Source: Panagrolaimus kolymaensis | Lineage: Eukaryota; Nematoda; Chromadorea; Rhabditida; Panagrolaimidae | Direction: 5' to 3' | Length of the DNA: 64,000 nucleotides | Assembly (NCBI GenBank): GCA_028622995.1 | Contig: JAJQJQ010000036.1 | Coordinates: 1,426,001-1,490,000 of the forward strand | Shown here: in pieces, positions 33,818-45,155 of the stretch | How positions within the stretch are numbered: the first letter of the stretch is position 1 | Layout: each line of letters opens with the position of its first letter | Notes under the pieces: generated by a model | Seen by the model: the letters and a program-made list of their open reading frames with translations, nothing else | The model's database searches: none | Told to the model about the DNA's origin: nothing | Translations under genes and position numbers: made by a program

Positions 33818-34285
33818 GAGTCAATAAAAAAAGCTATGAATGGTCACTTCGTTTTTTTGGTAAGCAAATATGTCAAACTAAAAAAAAAGCTGCCATAAAT
33901 CGATGCATTTTTCTCTCTTCATTTTTTTTTTTGCGGCACGCAAGCTGACCTGCGCTCCTCGAACACATAGAGACGACGACATATGTACTCATTAATCGAT
34001 TGGAAATAATTTCATTTTTAAAAAGATGCACTACTATTTTTGGCGCCATTTTTTTGTTGATATTTCTTTTGACTATTGAATTTTTTTTTGTTACTGAAGC
34101 CCAAACCCAAATGCTTTTTTGGAAGTTTTTTAAAAAATGACAAACATGGGTTTCATATTTTTTAAAGGATACAAAATAATTTTAACATAACCAAATTTTT
34201 ATTTTATTTCAACAACAAAAAAATTGAAAAACTGGAGATCAGAAAATTAAAAAAAGCATATTCAAATAATTTATAATTTATTTAT
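33818..34285. other. Intergenic region between members 8 and 9
   Basis: About 470 bp, AT-rich apart from a more GC-rich patch at 33936-33980 (GCGGCACGCAAGCTGACCTG...). No exon or repeat identified. Confidence 0.45.
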
Positions 34286-35398
34286 TTATTTATGTATTGA
34301 CAAGCAAGGATCAAGTCGAAGTCTACGAAGTTGATCAATTCTAAGATTTCCACGAAATTTAATCATTGGTGGAAAATTTCCTCTTTGGTGTGTTTTAAGC
34401 ACTTTATCAATATATTCTTGAAGTTGTTTTCTGTAAATTTCTGAGAGAGGCTCAACAAATGAAAGCTCAAAATCTGTTTCATTTTGTTGCTAGAAAAAAT
34501 TTGTATATTTTCTGAAATCAGATAGACAGTGAAAAGAAATTGGAACTTACTTCCATGGCTTCCGAAAAAGTTTTAAAATCAAAATTTTCTGGAATTTCAT
34601 TTAATTCAAGGGCTCTTAAATTCTTGAAATTTGGACAATTAATAATTTTTTTCGCGGTTTCGCGTGTAATTAGAAAATTGTGTGGACCGGATCTAAAAAG
34701 CAAAACCATGAATGAACCAAGCAAAGAATAAAAACAAAAACTTACACAGAAAAACATTCTAAAGTAGGAAATAATTCAAAAACTTTTTCAAGTGGAACTT
34801 GAGATTCTTCTTCTTTGCCTTCAGAAGAAGAATATATGTTTGTACAATAAAACGAAAATTCTTTTAATCCCGAAATATTTTTAATATTCACAACGTCTTC
34901 AAAAGATAAATTAATTCGCCATAAGTGTAAATGATTGCAATGAAAAATTCTTGGAACAAAATTCGATGCTGGAGCTTCATTATAAAAAGTTAAACTTTCA
35001 TCAATCCAAAATTTCCAATTACTTTGATTAATTTTTTCTTGGGAAAATGAAAGAGATTTTTCGCGAAAAAATATATTCCATTCATCATCATTTGAAATAT
35101 TAATTTTATTTACGCGAATAATGGAATTTTTGAGATAAAAATATTTACAAGTTTTAACTAATTTTTGATATATTTTAATAGATTTAAAGTTTTTAAGAAT
35201 ATAATTAATGGAATCAAGAGGAAGTGAAAAATTTTGAGGAAGTTGTGGAGAAAAATTAATTTTAATCGGAGAAGGTGGAGATTCCGGCCAATTGTTTGAA
35301 TCATAATAATCATAGTCATATCGATTATCACTATTAGCATACCATGGAGGCGATCCAGGAGCTTCAAAATCATCATCCATTTCATATCTTCTTTTCAT
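34286..35398 (-). CDS. F-box-like protein, family member 9 (intact)
   Basis: Exons 35398-34746, 34692-34551 and 34489-34286 join to 332 residues, the longest intact member. An acidic, Tyr/Asp-rich leader of about 50 residues (DYDYYDSNNWPESPP) precedes the box NFSLPLDSINYILKNF and KTCKYFYLKNSIIRVN. The SSSEGKEEESQVPLEKVFEL motif, exon 2 FKNLRALELNEIPENFDFKT and exon 3 ETDFELSFVEPLSEIYRKQL follow. Its closest relative in the window is member 11 (39056-40074): both share the Ser-Glu-rich insert, the end motif VFELFPTLE-x-FSV and even intron 1 sequence (TCTAAAAAGCAAAACCATGAATGAA), so they are recent duplicates separated by member 10 and a lectin gene. No damage seen. Confidence 0.8.
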
Positions 35399-36125
35399 AA
35401 TTTTTTCTTTTTTGATAAATAAATTTCAGAATTATATTCTCAGAAACTTTTTTTGCTGCAAAAAACGAATAAAAAAAACTCGTGCTTTTGGTGAAGAAAA
35501 AAATCTATTATTTTATTTTGTCAAAAAAGACAAAAAGCCAGAGAGACGACGACTTCTTTATTTTTTTTTTGATTTCAATAAAGTTGTGAAAAAAAATCTT
35601 GCACCAAACAACGACGATTCAAAACAACAATAAAAAATTCAAATTGGTTTTTCATGCTCCAATAAACCTATTATCTTTAATAATACTTTGTTGGCTGGTT
35701 TTATTGTGGTTCAAAATAAATAATTCAACTTTCTGTTTGTTAAATTTAATTATAATAAAAAATAAGAAAAAAGAAACAAATTACTTTAAAATTAATAAAA
35801 CCAAAACATAAAAGTAACTTTCAAAACCATTTGAAAAATTTTAAATGTCTCTTCTTTATTTATAAAAAAGCTTTGTTAAAAAAACTTTAAAAAGCATCTA
35901 AAAAAACAAAGGCTTTTATTCGCTCGATGTTTGCCCACATAATTTTTTATTATTAATTTGCATCACTCTTTTTTGACTTTAAATGAATGAAAGATATTTT
36001 AAAATTTTTTTTTTATTAAACGCTCTAAATTTGATAAAACAAGCAAAAATTATAACGAGAGAAAAATTAAGAAAAAAATATAATCAATTTAAAGCAAAAA
36101 ACAAGCACTTTAAATGATTTCAAAC
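35399..36125. other. AT-rich intergenic region
   Basis: About 730 bp upstream of member 9 and downstream of member 10. Short frames present are Lys/Asn/Phe-rich and unsupported. Nothing else seen. Confidence 0.45.
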
Positions 36126-37167
36126 TCATAATCTGTTTCTTTTATAATACCTGTCTCGAATTTTCGATAGCTTTTTATTAAATCCACTTTCATGAACAGA
36201 AATGTGTGGAGGATAAAAGTTCAATTTTTTGGATGTAATAATAATTTCACTTATATATTTTTGTATTTGAATTTCATAATCTAGAGTGAGAGTACTTTCA
36301 AAACGAAGAATAAAATCAGTTTTTGGGTTTTCCTAAAAAGTTTAGAGTAAATAGCAAAGAATTTCTTTTAATTGATAAAAATTTCTCTTTAAGAAAAATT
36401 ATTCAAAATCTAATTGGCTAACTTACTTTCATAGCTGTTTTAAAAGTTTTAAAATCAAAAATTTCTGGAATTGGATCTAATGCAAATTCTTTAAGATCTT
36501 TAAAATTTGAACATTGAATTATTTTTTTTGCACTTTCTGCTGTAATTAATAAATCTTTATCGATGTTAACACTAAAAAATAATATATGTATATAAAAATA
36601 TTCTTAACTATGGAAAACTATGATATGAGTAACTTACAATTTAAATGATTCAAGATTAGGGAAATATTCAAATAGTATTTCCACTGGAATCATCTTCCCA
36701 TTCGAATATTTTGGAGTTGATTCATGAATAAATAATTTCTTTATATTTTTTTCAACCAATAATAAATTATCAAATGAAAAATCAAAAATATAAAATACTA
36801 ATTCTTCATATGAAAACATTTTTTGTGATAACATTTCTTTGCTCTTATCATTTATAGCCATAATATTTAAGTATTGGGTAACCCAAAATTTGCATGAAAT
36901 TTTACTAATATCATGAATTTCATACTTTACTTTTTTATTGGTAAACGAAAAAATATTATTGTTAAGACGAAAGATTTCAGTAACGATGATAGGATTTTTG
37001 GAATAAAAATATTTACAAGTTTGAATTAATTTTTCATAGCCTTTTGAGGAGCATAGATATTTGAGAATATAATAAATAATATTTCTTGGAAGCGAAAAAT
37101 TTTGAAGAAATGGTCGAACAAAAGTTGATTTTATCAAAGATTTTGGATGAATTTCGTTATTTTCCAT
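36126..37167 (-). pseudogene. F-box-like family member 10 with a one-base frameshift in the last exon
   Basis: Exons 37167-36638, 36571-36427 and 36333-36126 follow the family pattern, with the box NFSLPRNIIYYILKYL and QTCKYFYSKNPIIVTE, then ISCKFWVTQ, IPVEILFEYFPNLESF and exon 2 FKDLKEFALDPIPEIFDFKT. In exon 3 the frame opens as ENPKTDFILRF and then hits TGA within a run of five T (minus strand, 36304-36300). Removing one T would restore the expected continuation ESTLTLDYEIQIQKY ... YPPHISV to a stop at 36126. The defect truncates about 55 residues. It is in a homopolymer, so a base-calling or assembly error is a serious alternative to a true mutation. I start at MENNEIH; the upstream Met adds a leader no relative has. 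Confidence 0.68.
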
Positions 37168-37768
37168 TTTTGGATATATTTTTTTAAAATAAAAACTAAA
37201 TAGTTTTATTTTTCTCAAAAAAAATGCACAGTCAATGGCCACAGCAAGGTGGAATAGATTGTAGCAATGGATAAAGTACGAAAAAAAATTTTTGTTGTTG
37301 TTTATTTATGACAATCACCATGAAGGTCAAATGAGAATTTAGCTCAAGTTGTCTCTTAAAATACAATACTTTTCTCTAATATATTTTGTTATTACCAAAA
37401 CTTATTTTTAACTTTAAGAAATTTATCTTTTGTTGTTGAAATACTTATATTATGGTTTTATAGGGATTTAAAACGACCTGAGGGTCTTCAAATAGTTTTA
37501 AAACGCTCTTGGCTTCGGGGAACATTTTTTGTCGTCCAGTCCGAGCCCTTTGACTTTGAGAACATTGAAAGAAAAAAAAATTTATTCAAACTCAAATCTT
37601 TTCAAAAAATATACTTGGTTGAAACAAACTAAAATGAGTTAATTTCGTGACGAAGCAATGATGTCAAAAAAAATATTTCTTATCTGAAAAATATAATAAA
37701 ATAAATATTGTGTAGTCAACAACGATTTATTTTTGTCATTGTTTTTTTATTTCCCACTCCATCCAAAA
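37168..37768. promoter_or_regulatory. Divergent intergenic region, member 10 and lectin gene
   Basis: About 600 bp that must contain promoters for the minus-strand member 10 and the plus-strand C-type lectin gene. No recognisable motif or exon. Confidence 0.45.
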
Positions 37769-38926
37769 ATGTTGAGTTCTTCTTTTATTGTTTTTTCATT
37801 ATTTTTTGTTTATTTTGTCAAAAGTTCATGTCCCAATGGAAGTCTTGAATATAACTCGAAATGTTATATTTTTAATACCACTGAATTGGGATTTTCGAAA
37901 GCTGAATTTTCTTGCATAGAAATTGGTGGACATTTGGCTTCCATTCATGATGGATTTGTTAATGGACTTCTTGGACGTTAGATTTTTTTTTCTATTTTTT
38001 AATTAAAGAAATAAAAATTATTTTTAGAAGAAGCGCCAAATAATATTACTCATAATGATATTTGGATTGGTGCAAATAAACTTTATTTCAATCAAAATTG
38101 GGCTTGGACGGATGCAACTCCATTCGATTTTAAAGATTGGAAGCAAGGGGAACCTCAAAATACCTCGGGATTTAATTGCGCTGCATTGTCGATGATTGAT
38201 GGATATTGGAGTGCTCAAGAATGTTTTAATTTAAAACCTTTTGTATGTCTTATTTCTGAGGGGTCATCTTCTACAACAACAACACCCACATCTTTAAATT
38301 GTTCAGATGGATGGAATTATTTGGAATCCACTCATTCTTGTTACAGTTCAAATAGTGATAAATTAAAAAATTGGACGAATGCTGAAAATGAATGCAATAA
38401 TTTTAGCGCACATTTATCTTCAATTCATACTTATGTAGAATTATCATTTGTTGCAAGTAAGTTTAACTCAGAATTTTTTCTCGTCGATGGAATCAGAATA
38501 ACTCCCAAAAAAAATAAATGAATTTAGAATTTCTTCGTCGGTTTTATAATAAAAGTTTCAAGTCGTGACCTTTGTTGCCAGGTTTCCACAAAATATAGTT
38601 TTAAAAAAAATTGTGTTAACTGGGTGTGTCTCTAACAATTGCATATTTATTCTTTATTGCTTTCAGAAATTGCCAGTATTCGAGGTAATGATGATCCATG
38701 GCTTGGAGGATATACGGATGATAATGGAATAAGTTGGAAATGGACAGATAAAACTCCTATGGATTTCCCTCATTGGAAAGATGGTAAACCTGATTATGTA
38801 CCGCGAGAAAATTGTGTGTTATTAACCTATGATTTATCAGAAAACATCAACAATTTATCTAACATTTATTTTGATAATCTTTCATGTTATCAAGCTTGGC
38901 ATTACATATGTAAAAAAAAGTTGTAA
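37769..38926 (+). CDS. Secreted protein with two C-type lectin domains
   Basis: Exons 37769-37976, 38028-38456 and 38667-38926 give 298 residues in frame. A signal peptide (MLSSSFIVFSLFFVYFVKSS) is followed by two C-type lectin-like domains. Domain 1 runs from CPNGSLEYNSKCYIF through AEFSCIEIGGHLASIHD, IWIGANK and WTDATPFDF to FVCL, with the standard Cys positions. A short Ser/Thr linker (SSSTTTTPTS) leads to domain 2, from CSDGWNYLESTHSC through HLSSIHTYVEL, PWLGGYTD, WKWTDKTPMDF, and GKPDYVPRENCVLL to HYICKK. Domain 2 has a KPD-like loop where calcium-binding lectins have EPN or QPD; domain 1 has EPQN. Sugar binding is possible but not assured. Nematode proteins of this type are secreted and often responsive to infection; no regulation can be read here. 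Confidence 0.9.
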
Positions 38927-39055
38927 AATAATAAAAACGGAATTATTTTATTGTGTCAGAGACAAATAAAAAGAGTAAAAAATCTTATATTTATTGAATC
39001 GTAAAAGCAGCAAATAATCATCTCAAATAAAAAAGAAAAAATTAACAATATTTTA

Positions 39056-40074
39056 TTAAAGGTAAAATCCAAATCGAAGAGTTCGGAGTATTTCGTCTTT
39101 CTGACTACCAGGAAATGTGATCAAAGGCGAAAGAGAGTTTCTCGAATATGTATTAATTACTTTGTCAATAAATTTTTGAATTTCATTTTTATAATTCCCG
39201 GATAACCCATTGCTAAAATGAACTACAAAATCCGTGTCTTTCATTTCCTAAAAAAATTTTGTAATTAATTTAACTAATTTTAAAAACTTGCTTCAATAAT
39301 TTCTGAAAAAGTTCTAAAATCAAATGCTTCTGAGATTTCAGTTAATTCGAAGGCTTTCAAATACTTGAAATTTGGACAATTTATAACTGTTTGAAGGGTT
39401 TCGGGTGTTGTTAGAAAATTATGGGTACCGGATCTAAAAAGCAAAACCATGAATGAATGAATGAATGAACGAAGAAAAATGAAAACTTACACAGAAAAAT
39501 GTTCTAAAGTTGGAAATAATTCAAAAACTTTTTCAATTGGAACTCGAGATCCTTCTTCTTTGCCTTCAGAAGAAGAATATTTAACATTTGTGGAATAAAA
39601 AGTTATTTCTTTCAATCCAGAAATATTTTGAAATTTCACAATATCCTCGAAAGATAAATCAATTCTAGACAAAATTAAATTTTTGCAATAAACAATTTTT
39701 TCAAGAAATTCAAAGCTTGGTGGAGAATAGTGAAAATTTATGTTTTCGCAAATCCATAATTTATAACGGCTTTGCTTTAATGAAAATAACTGAAGAAAGA
39801 TGGATTCTTTTCCAGAATATAAAGTCCATACATCCATATTAGAAGCAGTAATTCTATTAACAAAAATAATAGGTTTATTACAATAAAAATATTTGCATGT
39901 TTTAAATAATTTTCGATATCCATTTGTTTCATTAGGATTTTTTAGAATATAATAAATAATATTTCTTGGAAGTGAAAAGTTTTGAAAAAATGGAGCTTTA
40001 AAAGTTAATTTCTTTTTTAATGGGGAAGTTGGGGTTTCTGAATAAGAATTTTGCTTCCTTTTCATACCCGCCAT
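39056..40074 (-). CDS. F-box-like protein, family member 11 (intact, GC donor)
   Basis: Exons 40074-39491, 39433-39292 and 39247-39056 give 305 residues. Start is set at MAGMKRKQN, just ahead of the box; the longer upstream frame encodes an unrelated Leu/Phe-rich leader. The box is NFSLPRNIIYYILKNP and KTCKYFYCNKPIIFVN. SSSEGKEEGSRVPIEKVFEL and the exon 2 segment FKYLKAFELTEISEAFDFRT mark it as the near-twin of member 9. The donor of intron 2 reads GCAAGT (intron bases 39291-39290) where siblings have GTAAG or GTTAG, so this is the second GC-AG intron in the family. Exon 3 is open (KDTDFVVHFSNGLSGNYK). An expanded GAAT repeat sits in intron 1. It is convergent with the lectin gene, about 130 bp away. 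Confidence 0.78.
39451..39469 (+). repeat. GAAT tetranucleotide repeat in intron 1 of member 11
   Basis: About four and a half tandem GAAT units. The corresponding intron of member 9 has ATGAATGAACC with only two units, so the array expanded after duplication. Confidence 0.85.
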
Positions 40075-40794
40075 ACTTATCTTTTTTTTAAACGATAAGT
40101 CTACGAACCTAAAAGATTTTAATAAAAATTTTAATAAAAGAAACTTGCAAATATTTGCAAGCAAGAATGCTTTTAACAAAAAATGTTTCAATAAAAATGC
40201 AATCTTTTTTATTTTTTGTTTTTAACTGGTCATTATTTAACCCATGCATAAGTGTGGTGTGTGTGAGTGTAATCGGTCATAGTTTAGTACTCATAAATTA
40301 AAGATGGTTGTAGCATTTATTTATTTAAAAATATGATTGCCAAAATTTCTTTACTATATTTTTTTAGAAAAAAATAAGAGAGAAAAACTTATCCTTTGGC
40401 AAGGTTTTAAAGTAGCACTCAAATTTATATTTTTTCACTGTATATAGGCTGGGACGCATGATCTATTATTTTTACATTGCCATTGTAAAAATAGCAGAGA
40501 GCATGTGAAAAAAAATTTGAGGGCGACCTAATTAAAAATAAATGAAGAACACACACACATCCTATGGATATTTCCAAATAAGTTTTGTTTTTCATTCATT
40601 CTTCGAATTTTCGAATATTCTTTTTATCACGGTTTTTTTTGTCATGACGGATGAACCTTTTTCCTTTGTGAATGATGGGAAAAGTTGGTTGCGAAAAATT
40701 AATAAAATAAACCTAAGCTCGAACAACAAAATTGTTTGTTGTTGAGATTCATTTTGTCACAAAAAAATTATTTTCTTTCTTTCTCGATTTAATC
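40075..40794. promoter_or_regulatory. Divergent intergenic region between members 11 and 12
   Basis: About 720 bp containing both promoters, with a GTGTGGTGTGTGTGAGTGT patch near 40251. No exon or shared module recognised. Confidence 0.45.
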
Positions 40795-41896
40795 ATGAAG
40801 TGTTGTTGTTCTCGAAAAAAGTGTATTAAAAAAGAATCATCTTTAATTACATGCCATTTTTCTCCTAACAATGCATTGCATCAAAAATTTTCATTCCCTA
40901 AAGATGTGATCCAATATTTCCTCAAAAACCCTAAACTTACACCAAAACTTTATTTTAAACTATATTTAATATGCAAATATTTTTTCATTTCCCTCAAAAT
41001 TATTCCTTGTTGGTGTTTGGAAATTAATGAAGAAAATGAAGTTAGCTGTTGTTTTGAAATCAGCAAAATTCTATTCCACAGAAACGCGTTATTTTCGAAT
41101 GAATTTACCTTCAAAGTTTTTGAAAGTTTTCGAATTTTTGATAATTATAAAGGTTTTGATTATTTCTTATCTCAAAAATTCACCTCAAATATAATAAGTT
41201 TTTCATTTTTCTCAATAAAATTAAGCTTAAAAGAACTTAAATTATTACCAGAAACAATTAAATGCGTAGATTTGACTTATTGCACATTGGAGGATCCAAA
41301 TAATGGACAAGTAATTCCATTGGAAGAAATTTTTAAAGTCTTTCCAAATGTTATTGAATTTTATTTGTAAGTCGATTTTTTTAAATTAGCTTTTTTAGAA
41401 ATTTGTAACTCGATGTTTTCGATTTTTTTTTTTGCATATTACCTTTATTACTCTGAATTTATAATATTTTAACCTTTTTTACATATTTTTAGTCATACTT
41501 TATTTACTAATTATTACACACCAGATACATCAGAAAATTTAGCAGAAATAAAAAGAACTTCTAAGCTTGAATACTTTTTCCTCGGTAATTTACCCGAAAC
41601 ATGGGATCTCGAAAATTTTGCAAAGTTTATTGTCGTAAGTTTAAGATTTTTAAGGCACTTACTTTTAAACAAATGAATAAACAACTCTGCTTTTTTTAAA
41701 GAATACCCTTAAAGGATGGAACCTTCAAGAATGGGATAAAACTCGATCGGAGTATAAACTTAATTTTATTTATACTGTGCATGAAACGTTTAAAAAAAGG
41801 ACCAGAAATAAACTTCACAAAATGATATATGCAGAAATGAAAAATTTACCGCGTTCTCACAAAAAATTAATTATGCCATATTTGAATATTAATTAA
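40795..41896 (+). CDS. F-box-like protein, family member 12 (intact, plus strand)
   Basis: Exons 40795-41366, 41493-41634 and 41702-41896 give 302 residues, with intron positions and phases identical to the family. The start MKCCCSRKKC has a Cys-rich tip with basic residues that might be palmitoylated (inference). The box is KFSFPKDVIQYFLKNP and LICKYFFISLKII; Ile-Cys replaces Thr-Cys. Exon 1 ends IPLEEIFKVFPNVIEFYL, very close to the FPNVEEFSL end of the minus-strand copies; exon 2 keeps a leucine-rich strip (LEYFFLGNLPETWDLENFAK). The last exon lacks the TDFxLxF opening and instead begins NTLKGWNLQEW, so the C-terminus has drifted. It is one of two plus-strand members and sits at the edge of the array next to the coiled-coil cluster. 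Confidence 0.77.
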
Positions 41897-42555
41897 ATCA
41901 CTTTTATTGTTTTTTTGATCTTTTCATTGTTTGTTAAAAAAAACTAAACTTTTGATATTATTGTATAAAACTATTAGAATTACATAGCAAAAAATTTAAA
42001 AAAAGTACAAAGTTAGATCAAATAGGAAATTATTGTAATTTGGTTTATTTTTTAACTTAACTTTTCTTCTGTCTTGTTTTACAAAAATTCATATATTTCA
42101 TTTTCTACGGTAAAATTCCTCGTAAACATTCTTTTTTGGCATTCTGTTTATGAAAAAAAAACAAAAAAATAAGAAACTTCACACTTTTGTTAATTAAAAA
42201 ATCAAAGAAAAATAAAGCGCAAATTTATTCCACAGAAAACAAGAAAACAACTTTTGACTTTTGTCACTGAAGAGCCAGAAAAAGTATAGCTTGTGAACTT
42301 GTTCGATTTGTATCAAGAAAATTTTTTATGATAGATAAGTATAGTGATGGCATTCGTGAGACATTTTTTTCTATCGATGTCGTTTATTCTCTAGTTGTAT
42401 ATTTTTAAAAAGTTGCCAATGAATGACTAATTAAATGAATAAGAAATATATTTCATAACTATTTTTTTTCTTCCAGTTATTAAATACCGATTTTTCCTTT
42501 TTCTCTTTTTCGTTAGATTTTTTTCTTATTTCCGGACATATTTTAGATATTTATC
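41897..42555. promoter_or_regulatory. Upstream region of the first coiled-coil gene
   Basis: About 660 bp, AT-rich, without exons. The last 15 bases form the trans-splice-like leader described separately. Confidence 0.5.
42541..42555 (+). promoter_or_regulatory. Putative SL trans-splice acceptor, coiled-coil copy A
   Basis: TTTTAG followed by ATATTTATC and the ATG. The AG is preceded by T-rich sequence like the cis-splice acceptors of this genome and has no upstream exon. The same leader precedes copies B, C and D. Confidence 0.6.
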
Positions 42556-45155
42556 ATGGCTGATGTACCTTTTTCAATTCTTGAAAAATATAATCAGCAA
42601 CTGGAAGAAAGCAATAAACTCAATAATCAACTCAGAACGGAAAATGAAATATTAAGTTTAAAATTAGAAAATGCTAATTTAAAATATGAGCTTGAAAAGG
42701 TAATTATTTTTTCGTCCGGAAACTGGATAAATAATAGGCTTATATTTTAGAATAAAATTAAAGATACCTCTCGTCTTGCTGAAACCTTGGAACAACAAGT
42801 AAAAACCCTCGAAAGCGAACTTCTAAAAATGCATTCTGTTAAAGATGAGCATAAAAAAATAGTTAGTTTGCACCCAGTTTTTTATATAAAAATCTAACCA
42901 AAATTTTCAGATTTCTGAATTGAAAAACGCCCACGATATTTGTGAACAAGAAAAAGGATCATTTGAAACAAAACTCGCTGAGAAAGATCAATTAATTGAT
43001 GTTATGGTTAATGAGCATAAAGCTGAGATAAATGCTCAAATGGAAGCAGCTAAAAAAGCTTTTGATTCTGCAATGGTTGACTCAAAAGATAAGCATACAA
43101 AAGCCCTTGATGTAGCTAAAAAAGCTTTAAGCAATACAATTTCTGAATTAAAAACATCCCAAGAAATTCATGACAAAGAAAAGCAAGTTTTTGAAACAAA
43201 ACTCGCTGAGAAAAATCAAAAAATTGCGGAATTGAAAAATGAGCATAAAGTGGAAATGGATGCCCAAAATGAATCGTCAAAGCAAACTTATGATTGTGCA
43301 ATGGCGGACTTGAAAGAAAGCCACGCAAAAGATTTTGATGAAGCTAAAAAAGATTTCGATCTCATAAATGGCGACTTAAAAAATAAATATGAGTCACAAT
43401 TTAGAAAATTTGAGGAAGCAAACAAAGTTCTTAAAGACGAAGTTGATGAAAAGGATAAAATTATTGCAAAATTACAAAATGAAAAAAGCGAAAATGAAAA
43501 TGTTGAACCAGAAGTTCAAGTAATTCCTGATAACTCTAACGATGAATTTATTCCTCCCAAACAGGTAAAAAAAATTTCCTTTTATTTTTTATATATATAA
43601 AAATTTGTTTAGGTAAATAATCGAAAAAGAAATGCATCGATTGAAATTATTAATCCCGTTCCTTTTAAAAAGAATAATAAATCAAATTCTTCTACCCAAA
43701 GCAATGAATCAAATTCTGTCGGTGAACAAGAAATTGTGGGGCATTCCGATGATGACGACGAAAGTTCATCTGATTTTGAAGAAATTCCTGATTTTTGCGT
43801 TTCTGTAAATGTAAGTTTTTTTTATTTATACAAAAATGTCATTATTCCTGTCTTTTTTTTTAGGATAATGAAGAGCTGTCAGAATTTGAAAGAAAAATAA
43901 TTGATATTTTAGCAGATAAAAGTAGCTATCATCGTGATTCACCATATAAAAACTTAAATACTTTTATGAATTCAGGAAATGCAGAAGAAAAAGCGGTTAT
44001 AAAATATTTTTCAAATGTTTATGAACTCATTAGCTCAGCAGAACATGGGTCTTTGAAATTTTCAATTACTATGGTAAGAAGATTGATTATCAATTTTTTG
44101 AAATGTTTTACAAAACAAAGTTTTTTTTTAGAAAAGTGGAAGAAGACACGAATTATTTCCAAGTTCTCACGGATATATGGATCGAATTTTGAAAACTATA
44201 GGAAAATCACTTATTTCATATCAATGCAATAATAATCTTTATGGTCGTAGTCTACCTCCAGATACTTTTAATATCTTTATTGGGCCAAGTAAGAATTTTA
44301 ATTATTTTTAAAAATATATGTACCAACCAACATAATTGCTTTGTCGCGATGTAGCATCTCTAGTCTCGAGCAAACCAAATAAGAAATATATTTATATATT
44401 TTAGCTATTTCTATTTATAAACAATTTTTTTAGAATTAAAAAAGGTATCTATATTTGAAAAAATAAGTAATGGCTCAAAAACTCTTATAAAAGAAAACAA
44501 ATCAATTATTTTAGTAGAAGTTTCTGCATTTAAAAGTTTATATGTAAGCTTTACCTTTCTTTTTTTTTAATTATCAAAGTGTAAAAAATTTATATTTTAG
44601 ATGTTGGATAACTTACCAATATCATGTACAACATTAGCAATAAATGATTATACTCCGTGCATCGTTAAATTAGTAAATCTCAAATCAATAAAAAGTTTAA
44701 ATTTATATGGTAAAATTGGAATAATACGTAATATTGCTATTATGTTAAGCACTTGGCCTGAATATTTTCCTAAACAACTCAAAAAAATTAAATTTATTTT
44801 GGATATTCGTGAAATTGTTCCCTTGCAAGAAATTCTCAAAGAAGTAAAAGAAATTGAAAAATGTGTAACAGAAAATGTTCCAAAAAAATTGAAGGGAAGT
44901 ATAAATTACGGTATTCGTTGCTATTATCCCAATTGTGATGAACCGGAAAATAAAATAAAAGTGAGTTTACTTTTGTGAATTAATATTTTGCAAAAAAATA
45001 ATAATAATATTTTTTAGGCAAAAAAATTGATTGAAGAAATGAATTTTAAATTTTTTAATTCAAAACAACCAAAATTTTATCATATTTTCAAAATTAATAA
45101 TGATCGCTTGATTTTAAAAATCAACTTTGAATTGGTTGATTATCAATGTAAATAA
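42556..45155 (+). CDS. Coiled-coil protein of an unrecognised family, copy A
   Basis: Nine exons, 42556-42699, 42751-42861, 42911-43564, 43613-43810, 43864-44073, 44132-44288, 44434-44543, 44601-44960 and 45018-45155, join in frame to 693 residues. The first 300 or so residues form a long coiled coil (MADVPFSILEKYNQQLEESN, then heptads of Leu/Ile/Ala), including two similar units of about 73 residues (ISELK...FETKLAEK...EAAKKAFDSAM and its repeat). An acidic, Ser-rich linker with a basic NNRKRN patch, a possible nuclear signal, follows. The C-terminal 300 residues are globular: KAVIKYFSNVYELIS, FNIFIGPKLKKVSIFEKI, NLPISCTTLAINDY, YFPKQLKKIKFILDIRE, and a final FYHIFKINNDRLILKINFEL. I do not know this C-terminal region; it contains leucine-rich strips. 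A homodimeric scaffold is plausible, function unknown. Confidence 0.82.
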
